Source: Phycisphaerae bacterium
GTDB lineage: Bacteria; Planctomycetota; Phycisphaerae; UBA1845; JAFGLZ01
Direction of reading: 5' to 3'
Assembly (NCBI GenBank): GCA_016927755.1
Contig: JAFGLZ010000139.1
Location: forward strand, 1 to 64,000
Length of the DNA: 64,000 nucleotides
This document shows, one piece after another, positions 35,095 to 42,341 of this stretch. The notes beneath the pieces were generated by a model. It had not been told where the DNA came from. It made no database searches and saw nothing but the letters and a program-made list of their open reading frames with translations. The position numbers and the translations under genes are program-made. The stretch's first letter is position 1. Each line of letters opens with the position of its first letter.

Positions 35095-36897
35095 CTAGTC
35101 TCCCAGCCAATCGGCTAGACCGACGCCAATCAGCTTCCGCCCGAAGAGTCCTGGGTCCGCCTTCAGCCGCTCAAAGACCTGAGGCTGCTCCAGGCTCAGA
35201 TAGACTATCCCGCTGGTCAGGCAAACCAGTCCAATCAATGATACGGCGATGGCGTGCATCACAACCTGCTTGGCCAGCCGACGGCGTCGAATAAGCGGCG
35301 TGACGATTTCTCCAATCGCCTGGAGCACGGGCAGTTTGACTTCCTCGACGACCTGCGAGACCGATCGGAAGGTACGGTCCAGCAACTCGAGGAGCAGCAC
35401 TACAGCCAGACCGATCGCCAGGCCGAACCCGATGGCTATGGTGAGCACCCGTCCGACCTTGGGGGAGACCGGCTTACCCGACACCTGCGTCTCCTCGAGT
35501 ACCGTGAAGATGATGCCGCGTTTGTTCTTCTCGGCCGCGAGGAGTTGGCTGGCGTGGTTGTACCGCTTCAGCTCCAACCCCAGGTCAGCCCGGGCAGTAT
35601 CCAGCTCGCTTTGACGTCGAAGGTACTCCTGGCGCCGCTGCAGAATGACGGACTTCTCCGCCTGGAGGCGGGTAAGTTGCACGTCGGTGAAGTCGAGTTC
35701 CCGTCGGGTCTTGTCGAGCATCTGCTCCAGGTTCCGCAGGGCGACCCGGGCACGAGCCCGGTCCTGCCGGAGGATCAGCTCCTCAGGAGTCACGATAGAC
35801 TGCGTCTGTCGCGCAGTCCTCGCCTGCCGCGAAGTCTTGACGTCGATCGGAATGACGCGCGGGGTCCTGGATAGGTCCTCCTCGAGCTGCCGGATTTTCA
35901 TGTTGAGCCGACGGACCTCCGGATGTTCGTCGGTCATGGTCATTCTCATTTCGATGGTCTTGTCCCTGAGGGCATCGATCCTGCTCGCCTTCTCGGCGTA
36001 CTCCGGGTTGGGTTCGGTGGATGGCGTGACGACGGCGACATCGAGTAGCTTGGGGCGGTTTGCCTGGACATCGACCGAGGCGTCCTGCGTCGTTGTCACT
36101 TCCGGTCGCAGGCCCAGTGCTTCCTGGTTGACCAGGATTTCGGCCTGTAGCTCCTCGATCTTCCGCTGCAGCTCCTGCTTGTCGTCCTCAAGCTTGGACA
36201 GCAGCGTGATCGCCCCCTCCGGATCGGACGGATCCAACCCCTTGAACTGGGATCGGAACTTGAGGAGCTCGGCTTCGAGGTTGCTCACCAGCTCGCGCTT
36301 CTCGGCGACCAGTTGGTTCCAGTAATCCATCGTGCTGCTGAGTATCTTGCCCATCTCCCCCTGCGCGTTCTTGATGTAGTTGTCGCGCAGCTTGGTGACC
36401 AGGGCGCTCGCCACGACGGGGTCCTTGCTTGGCAGCATGACGCTGACCAAGTCTCGCGTATCGGTCTTGTCCTGCAGATATACCTCGCAAGTGGAGGCAA
36501 ACTCGTTGACCATTGTCTGCTTCCAGCGCCGCCCCTCATCCGTCAACTCGCCATTGGCGTCGCGGGGCAAATCCTTGTCGAGACCGAGTTCCTCGACGGC
36601 CCGCTCCACCGCCTTATAACCTTTGAGGTCCACGTAGATGGAGCGGCGGAGTTTCGAGAACGCGTAGGGGTTGTACTGGTACGATCGAATCAGATTTGAG
36701 ATCACCAGACTGTCACGACGTTCGAAGAGACTCCGCGCGTTGTAGACACGAGGATAGCTGAAGGTGTAGAGCAGCGCCCCGAGCGCCGCGAGGGCGGAGG
36801 GGATGACGAACCACCAGCGGCGTCGACGGGCAACACCCAAGGCGTCGTTCAGCATATGCCGTACGTCCTGGGGGTTCTCTTGGTCGTGTCCGCTCAC
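35095..36897 (-). CDS. Wzz/GumC-type polysaccharide chain-length determinant
   Basis: 600 residues from a GTG at 36897 with AGGAG seven bases upstream. A membrane helix at residues ~30-50 (WFVIPSALAALGALLYTFSY) starts the Wzz domain. Long coiled-coil helices (KLEDDKQELQRKIEELQAEIL; RVALRNLEQMLDKTRRELDF) span ~190-450 and reach into the periplasm. The GNVR-like end and the Pro-rich PVSPKVGRV precede a second helix near 475. An extra C-terminal helix (~560-580) is unusual for the family. It couples the BY-kinase to the Wza channel and sets polymer length. Confidence 0.88.
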   Translation of the reverse strand: MSGHDQENPQDVRHMLNDALGVARRRRWWFVIPSALAALGALLYTFSYPRVYNARSLFERRDSLVISNLIRSYQYNPYAFSKLRRSIYVDLKGYKAVERAVEELGLDKDLPRDANGELTDEGRRWKQTMVNEFASTCEVYLQDKTDTRDLVSVMLPSKDPVVASALVTKLRDNYIKNAQGEMGKILSSTMDYWNQLVAEKRELVSNLEAELLKFRSQFKGLDPSDPEGAITLLSKLEDDKQELQRKIEELQAEILVNQEALGLRPEVTTTQDASVDVQANRPKLLDVAVVTPSTEPNPEYAEKASRIDALRDKTIEMRMTMTDEHPEVRRLNMKIRQLEEDLSRTPRVIPIDVKTSRQARTARQTQSIVTPEELILRQDRARARVALRNLEQMLDKTRRELDFTDVQLTRLQAEKSVILQRRQEYLRRQSELDTARADLGLELKRYNHASQLLAAEKNKRGIIFTVLEETQVSGKPVSPKVGRVLTIAIGFGLAIGLAVVLLLELLDRTFRSVSQVVEEVKLPVLQAIGEIVTPLIRRRRLAKQVVMHAIAVSLIGLVCLTSGIVYLSLEQPQVFERLKADPGLFGRKLIGVGLADWLGD

Positions 36898-36955
36898 CGA
36901 ATCGCTCCTGTCATGGTAACGTCCGCTTTCGAAACCTAGTCCTGCCTATCACGCG

Positions 36956-37771
36956 TTAGCGAAGGAGTAGTCGCTGCCAGGCTTTCTCGTCGTTGTCCTT
37001 GTCATAGTTCTTGTACATATCATCACGCGCGCTGCGATACTTGTACGTGTCATAGGAATCGAGGAAGTCGGCCGGAGCCGAGTAGGCTTGTATGACGGGC
37101 CCCACGGGGTACAGGAGTTCCCGAATCCGGAGACCGACCCAAGCCAATGGGGTGGGCGGCACATAGACCACGTCGCCCTGCTGCAGCAGCACGTTCTGCC
37201 GCATGTCGCCTTCCTTGACCATCTTGTCGACGTCGATAATGATCGTGTGGTTCTCATTCTTATTCGCGCTGGGGCGAACGACCTTGATCTGGCTCTTCCA
37301 AGCCAGGAATGTGGGTTGCGCCTTGGCCAAGGCGTCCATCAGCGTGTCTCGGCCCGTGTAGGGCTTGGGACCGGCCATGCCCACTTCGCCCATGACGTAG
37401 TAGACCTTGCTGTTGTAACCTCCGACGCGAACGTGGACCTTGGGGTCGACGTAGTAGCGTTTGAGCAGCTTCTCGAGCTTGGCGGCGATCTCGGACGGCG
37501 TCAGACCGACGACGCGGACCTCGCCAAGCAACCGCAGCGAGATCATGCCGTCGGTTCGGATGGCCTGGGCGTCCCCGTCGACCTCCGGACATCCCGGGGC
37601 GCTGATGAGCATGACATCCGGCGGCTGCACCTGATAAGAGCTGGCGGACACCTTGTGCTCATGCGCCTTGAGGAAGACCTTGAGGTCCTCGTGGTTGTCC
37701 TCGCACCCAAGACTCGCCACTCCGACGGCGAACGCAACAGAAACAACGACGTGGCGGCGGACCCCGCTCAT
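36956..37771 (-). CDS. Wza-like polysaccharide export lipoprotein
   Basis: About 271 residues from the ATG at 37771 (GGAGAG seven bases upstream; a GTG five codons earlier is less likely). A lipoprotein signal ends at ASLGC. The mature part begins with the export domain (YQVQPPDVMLISAPGC; DGMISLRLLGEVRVVGLT; YYVDPKVHVRV) followed by an SLBB-type beta-grasp segment (YVMGEVGMAGPKPYTG) and VVYVPPTP. It forms the outer-membrane channel for the polymer. The Asp/Tyr-rich last 50 residues are not part of the usual domain. Confidence 0.9.
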   Translation of the reverse strand: MSGVRRHVVVSVAFAVGVASLGCEDNHEDLKVFLKAHEHKVSASSYQVQPPDVMLISAPGCPEVDGDAQAIRTDGMISLRLLGEVRVVGLTPSEIAAKLEKLLKRYYVDPKVHVRVGGYNSKVYYVMGEVGMAGPKPYTGRDTLMDALAKAQPTFLAWKSQIKVVRPSANKNENHTIIIDVDKMVKEGDMRQNVLLQQGDVVYVPPTPLAWVGLRIRELLYPVGPVIQAYSAPADFLDSYDTYKYRSARDDMYKNYDKDNDEKAWQRLLLR

Positions 37772-38218
37772 GGGAACACTCTCCACGACCGGTCGGCGAG
37801 CCGGTCGTCGCGACTATTCCTTCCGCCCGGAAACGGCTGATGGCTTGGCCGAGGCCCTTGCCCGAGAGAGATGGGCAGATCGCGCACTCCGCGCAAGGCC
37901 TTGGACGTTGAAGGACGCTCTCGTCTGTGGGGTCTTATCGGATGGTCCGGGAACTGATTTAGTTAACTTTGTGCCGTTTGCGGTCGAGGTGTCGAGCCTG
38001 CCGGTCCTGCAGGCATACGGCCGCGATCGGTTCTCATTCGCCAAGGACGAGCGCAACAGCTCCGGAGGGTCAAGGTCCGATAATGGTCGCGTCCGGGGAC
38101 CGAAACGGCCTGGAAGGCCGGATTATCCGTCTTTATCGGTCCGTCAGCTTAAGGGGGCCCGCGGAACGACCGATATTCTCAGCAGGAACGTTCCAACGCC
38201 ATTCGGATAGGTGCGGGT
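37772..38218. promoter_or_regulatory. Divergent regulatory region between wza and the ExeA-like ATPase, with three CCGATAA sites
   Basis: About 430 bases without a convincing gene. TTATCGG occurs at 37935-37941 and 38133-38139, and CCGATAA at 38077-38083. The last two form a near-perfect inverted pair (GGTCCGATAA against TTATCGGTCC). This is the probable control region for both arms of the export machinery. I found no -24/-12 sigma-54 site and no riboswitch here. Confidence 0.4.
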
Positions 38219-40690
38219 ATGTACTGCAAATTCTTCGAACTCACCCAGGCCCCCTTCAACAACACTCCGGACCCGAAGTTCTTCTACCATACTCCCCAAC
38301 ACGAAGAGGCCCTGGCGTGTCTGAAGTATACGGCCGAAGAGCGCAAAGGCTTCGTCCTCGTCACCGGCGAGGTCGGCAGCGGCAAGACGCTCCTGGGGCG
38401 GCTGTTCATGCAGCAACTCGGCAGCCGGGCTCGGGTCGCGACCGTATCCAGCTCGGCGCTCTCGCCGCACGAGCTGATGGCGACGATCTGCCACGACCTC
38501 GAAGTCCCACTGGAAGCGACTCCCTCGAAGACGCAACTGATCCAGTGCCTGCAGGACTATCTGTTGGATAAGTATGCCAAGGACCGCCTGGTCCTGGTTC
38601 TGCTGGACGAAGCCCAGAACCTTCCGGTCGAAAGCTTCGAGGAACTCCGCATGCTGGGGAACCTCGAGGCCGACGACGCCAAGCTGCTCCAGGTACTGAT
38701 CCTCGCGCAGCCCGAGATCCTGGACGTGCTGAGCCGTCCGGACATGAAGCAACTGCAGCAGCGGATCGTGCGAACGGTCCACCTGTCGGAACTGACGCTG
38801 GAGGAGACGGCGGGCTACATCGTGCACCGCCTGGCCGTGGCTGGAGGTCAAGGCAAGGTCGAGTTCACGCCCGGGGCCGTCGAGCTCATCCATCTTCATA
38901 CGGGCGGCATTCCGCGCATGATCAACCATCTCTGCGATCAGTGCCTGCTGACCGCCTACGCGCAGTCGGTCAAGACGATCGACGCGCAGATCACACAAGA
39001 GGTCGCCGAGGCGTCGACACCCCTGCAGGGCGCTGCGCCTCGTCCACAGGCGCCTCGGCCCTCGAAGCCCAAGGCCGCGAGGAAACCCCAGGACGACTGG
39101 CAGCAGCTCGAAGGTCGGGTCGACGAGGCCGAGGAGATGCTGACTCGGGTAGAGACGGACGCGGTCGGGAAAGCAAGCACGCAGGCGGACACCCTGCGGA
39201 AGAGCCTGTCGGAGGATCTGGAGCTGCGTATGCGCCAGGTGCGCGGCGCCCTATCCGAGCTTCGCCACGACGCTGACAGCATCGTCAAACGGACGAGCCG
39301 CCGAAGCGAGGAGTTGCAGCACTCGATCACCGAGAACCTGGAGGGGCAACTCGAACAGATCCAGGGCGCGCTGAGCCGCCTAACGCGGGAGGCCGACCAT
39401 CTCGTCGACGCGACCCAGCACCGTGGTCAAGAAGTCCGAGAGTCGATCGCCACGGAGCTGGATGGACGACTGGGGAACATCAAGGAGGCAATTCGGAAGC
39501 TCAGCACGGACGCGGACAAGGTCGTCGAGGAGACGAAGCGGCGAGGCCACGAGGTCCGTGAGAGCCTTTCCGAGGAACTAGAGGGTCGCATCGGTCGCAT
39601 CCAAGGGATCCTCGAAAGGATGAACCAGGACGCCGACGGCATCGTCGAGGAGACGCGTCGTCGCAGCAGGGATCTACGCCGGTCGCTCTCCGAGGATCTG
39701 GAGAGCCGCATCGCCCAGATCGAAGACTCGTTGACCAAGTTGACTCACGACGCCGACACGGTGGTGGAACGCACCACACGGCGGACCGAGGCCCTTCAGC
39801 AGTCGATGTCCGAGAACCTGGAGGGGCGCGTCGGCAAGCTCGAGCAGACCCTCAGCGCCATCAGCAAGGACGCGGACAACATCATCGACCGGTCGAATCG
39901 CAAGGCTTCCGAGCTGCGTGACCTCTGCGACCTCATGCGGACGATCATGGCCAACCTGGCCCAGGAGAACACCAAGGCCAGCGAGCACTGCACGCGATTG
40001 GCCCAGGAGAACATCCGCGCGGACGAGCTGGCCTCACTCTACAAGAACGCCCGCGAGACGATCGCCCTGCTCAACCAGGCTCACAAGCACGCGGACAAAC
40101 ACACGACCAAGCTCGCGCACCAGGTGGAACGGGCCGAGGAAGCAGTTCGCGACATCCCTGCGCTCATCAACCAGCTTCAAGCCGCGACGACGGAGGCACG
40201 GACCGTCTCGTCGAAGCTCGATAGTCAGATCACCGCGATGAAGCAGGAGTTGGGGGGGCAGATGGCCGCGATGAAGCAGCAGTATCAGCAGAGCCAGCAA
40301 CAGCTTGCCGCCGGGCAGGCGCAGGTCAATCAGATGCGTAAGTTGATGAACGTCCTGACGGCCGCTGCCCGCGCCGTCGAGATCGCCAGGGAGCCGGACG
40401 ACTCCGCCGCCGTTGAGGGGCGGGCGGAGGCGCTCACCGCTCCCGCCAGCCCTGCCGAAGAGAAGCAAGGGATCATCGCGGAGATCCTCGCGGCACAGCG
40501 GGCCAAACCACCGGCCAGGAAGCGACCTGCCCCGACCTCGGCGAAGGGCGTTTTGCAGGATGCGGAGGATCTGCCCCCGCTGATCGAGTTCGATCCTCGC
40601 CGCGCGGCCAATGCCCACAGGATCTCACAAGGCAAAGGGCGTATCCATAAGGCTGACTCGCCCGAGGCCCTTCACGCCAAACACGCCTGA
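38219..40690 (+). CDS. ExeA-like AAA ATPase with long 40-residue coiled-coil repeat array
   Basis: 823 residues. Residues 1-265 are an ExeA/GspA/XrtA-associated type AAA ATPase: MYCKFFELTQAPFNNTPDPK, Walker A TGEVGSGKTLLG (near 50), Walker B LVLVLLDEAQNL, and THTGGIPRMINHLCD-like sensor end. After a Pro/Lys linker (~265-295) comes a repeat array of six full 40-residue units at residues 312-551 plus a partial seventh, then further coiled coil to ~720 and a charged tail. No membrane helix is apparent. ATPases of this type are linked to exopolysaccharide export; the repeat array suggests a long rod or scaffold. Typical family members end near 300-350 residues. Confidence 0.85.
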   Translation: MYCKFFELTQAPFNNTPDPKFFYHTPQHEEALACLKYTAEERKGFVLVTGEVGSGKTLLGRLFMQQLGSRARVATVSSSALSPHELMATICHDLEVPLEATPSKTQLIQCLQDYLLDKYAKDRLVLVLLDEAQNLPVESFEELRMLGNLEADDAKLLQVLILAQPEILDVLSRPDMKQLQQRIVRTVHLSELTLEETAGYIVHRLAVAGGQGKVEFTPGAVELIHLHTGGIPRMINHLCDQCLLTAYAQSVKTIDAQITQEVAEASTPLQGAAPRPQAPRPSKPKAARKPQDDWQQLEGRVDEAEEMLTRVETDAVGKASTQADTLRKSLSEDLELRMRQVRGALSELRHDADSIVKRTSRRSEELQHSITENLEGQLEQIQGALSRLTREADHLVDATQHRGQEVRESIATELDGRLGNIKEAIRKLSTDADKVVEETKRRGHEVRESLSEELEGRIGRIQGILERMNQDADGIVEETRRRSRDLRRSLSEDLESRIAQIEDSLTKLTHDADTVVERTTRRTEALQQSMSENLEGRVGKLEQTLSAISKDADNIIDRSNRKASELRDLCDLMRTIMANLAQENTKASEHCTRLAQENIRADELASLYKNARETIALLNQAHKHADKHTTKLAHQVERAEEAVRDIPALINQLQAATTEARTVSSKLDSQITAMKQELGGQMAAMKQQYQQSQQQLAAGQAQVNQMRKLMNVLTAAARAVEIAREPDDSAAVEGRAEALTAPASPAEEKQGIIAEILAAQRAKPPARKRPAPTSAKGVLQDAEDLPPLIEFDPRRAANAHRISQGKGRIHKADSPEALHAKHA
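39152..39871 (+). repeat. Six tandem 120-base repeats coding 40-residue coiled-coil units
   Basis: Units begin at 39152, 39272, 39392, 39512, 39632 and 39752, with a partial one from 39872. Each has the pattern ADxxVExTxRR, then a SLSExLEGR block about 18 residues in, then an IxxxLxxL block. The register is exactly 40 residues throughout, with diverged codons, so it is an old protein repeat rather than a recent DNA duplication. Confidence 0.85.
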
Positions 40691-40734
40691 GCATACACGA
40701 CCACAACTCGTGGGCCGGTGGCCGGATGACTTCG

Positions 40735-42168
40735 TCAATCAGAGGTTGAGGCGGCGACGAGGTGGATCAGCAGCGCGTTCGTGGCGCCCGGCTCGTGAAG
40801 GTGCGTTCCGGAAACGACGACGATCAGGTCGCCGCTCGATGCGAGCCCCTGCTCGTCAAGGGCCTTGTCAAGCTGCATCAGCATCTCACTGTCGACCGTA
40901 GGCCGCGTCGCGAGCAGCGGCCGCACGCCGTAGAGCAGACCCATCCGCCGACAGGTTCGCTCGTTGGAGCTCAGTCCCACGATCGTTTGAGGGAGATGGC
41001 GCTTGCTCAGCAGGCGAGCCGTAAAACCGCTCTCGGTCCAGACGGCCACCAGGTTCGCGCCGAGCTGCCGGGCCAATACCTCCGCGCCGTGAACGACCGC
41101 CCACGTTACTCTGAGCGATGACGTGGCGAGACGATGCTCCCGCAGCGCGCTGGTTCGGGCGAGGAACTCCTCGGTCTCGCGGGCCACCCGATTCATCGTC
41201 GCCACGGCCTGGGCGGGGTGTCGTCCAATCGAGGTTTCGGCCGACAGCATCACCACGTCAGCGCCGTCCAGAATGGCGTTGGCCACGTCGCTGACCTCGG
41301 CGCGGGTGGGCACCGGAGAGTCCACCATGCTCTGGAGCATCTGGGTCGCGATGATGACCGGCACGCTCGCCCGCTGACACCGCAGGACGATGTCCTTTTG
41401 GATCAGGGGCACGCGGGCGGCATCCATCTCGACGCCCAAGTCCCCACGCGCAACCATCACCGCATCACTGTGCTCAATGATCTCGTCGATGTGCTGAACG
41501 GCCTGGGGCTTCTCGATCTTGGCGATGACGCCCATCTCGCACTGCCGCTCCTTGAGTTGGCGCCGCAGCTCATAGATGTCATCGGGGTCGCGCACGAAGG
41601 AGAGGGCCACGTAGTCTAGCTCGTGCGTGATGGCCCAGTCGAGATCGGCCAGGTCTTTGTCCGTGAGAGAGGGCGTGGACACCGCCGTATCCGGCAGGTT
41701 AATCCCCTTATTGCCGCGCAGCGTCCCGCCGATCTCCACCTCGCACTCAATCTCGTCGGCGGTCTTGGCCTTGGCTCGAAGCCGGATCAGGCCGTCGTCG
41801 ATAAGGATCGGGTCCCCTACCGCCACGTCATCCACGACCGCAGGGTGATTCGTTCCGATCCGTTCGGCGGTCCCGTCACACTCGTCGCGTTGGATGACGA
41901 TCCCTTGCCCGGCGAGAAGCTCGCACGCGTCGGCAACGACTCGGCCCACGCGGATTTTCGGGCCGCATAGATCGCCCACGACGGCCACAGGGACCCCCCG
42001 CTGGCGGGCGATCCGGCGCACGCGCTCGAGCGCTACCATGTGGTCGGCGAGGCTGCCGTGCGAGAAGTTCAGTCGCGCGGCGTCCAGGCCTGCGTCGAAC
42101 ATCTCCGCCAGCGTTTCATCGTCATTGCACGCCGGCCCGATCGTCGCCAGGATTTTCGTTTTGATCAT
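40735..42168 (-). CDS. pyk: Pyruvate kinase
   Basis: 477 residues from the ATG at 42168 (MIKTKILATIGPAC); an upstream in-frame extension of 18 codons lacks family similarity. It converts phosphoenolpyruvate and ADP to pyruvate and ATP. Motifs: DAARLNFSHG (near 38), the metal/substrate site VMVARGDLGVEM (near 250) with PLIQKDIV following, and PVIIATQMLQSM. The C-terminal allosteric domain is present (GLSSNERTCRRMGLLYGVRP). Divergent from uvrA. Confidence 0.95.
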   Translation of the reverse strand: MIKTKILATIGPACNDDETLAEMFDAGLDAARLNFSHGSLADHMVALERVRRIARQRGVPVAVVGDLCGPKIRVGRVVADACELLAGQGIVIQRDECDGTAERIGTNHPAVVDDVAVGDPILIDDGLIRLRAKAKTADEIECEVEIGGTLRGNKGINLPDTAVSTPSLTDKDLADLDWAITHELDYVALSFVRDPDDIYELRRQLKERQCEMGVIAKIEKPQAVQHIDEIIEHSDAVMVARGDLGVEMDAARVPLIQKDIVLRCQRASVPVIIATQMLQSMVDSPVPTRAEVSDVANAILDGADVVMLSAETSIGRHPAQAVATMNRVARETEEFLARTSALREHRLATSSLRVTWAVVHGAEVLARQLGANLVAVWTESGFTARLLSKRHLPQTIVGLSSNERTCRRMGLLYGVRPLLATRPTVDSEMLMQLDKALDEQGLASSGDLIVVVSGTHLHEPGATNALLIHLVAASTSD

Positions 42169-42263
42169 GGACAAGGCATTCTCCGGCAGAAGCCATTTCC
42201 GTTCAACCACCCAGGCAGGCAAAATCGCGGTTTCCGCGGCGCTTGCCTTGTTCAGGGAATCAG

Positions 42264-42281
42264 CTAAACTAGACGGTTTAG
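42264..42281. promoter_or_regulatory. Palindrome CTAAAC-N6-GTTTAG upstream of uvrA
   Basis: A perfect 6+6 inverted repeat with a six-base spacer in the pyk-uvrA divergent gap, 60 bases before the uvrA start. Its symmetry and place before a classic SOS gene make it a candidate repressor site (LexA-like), but it does not match a LexA box I know. Confidence 0.35.
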
Positions 42282-42341
42282 GTCTTTGCCGAAAAGTCTC
42301 GTTGGGCCTCTCACACCCAACCTATCTAGGGGAGAGGGCGG

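Noticed and set aside
38219-40690. Complete XrtA/PEP-CTERM exosortase system
   Set aside because: The ATPase and kinase resemble XrtA-associated proteins, but no exosortase and no PEP-CTERM tail were found in the window.
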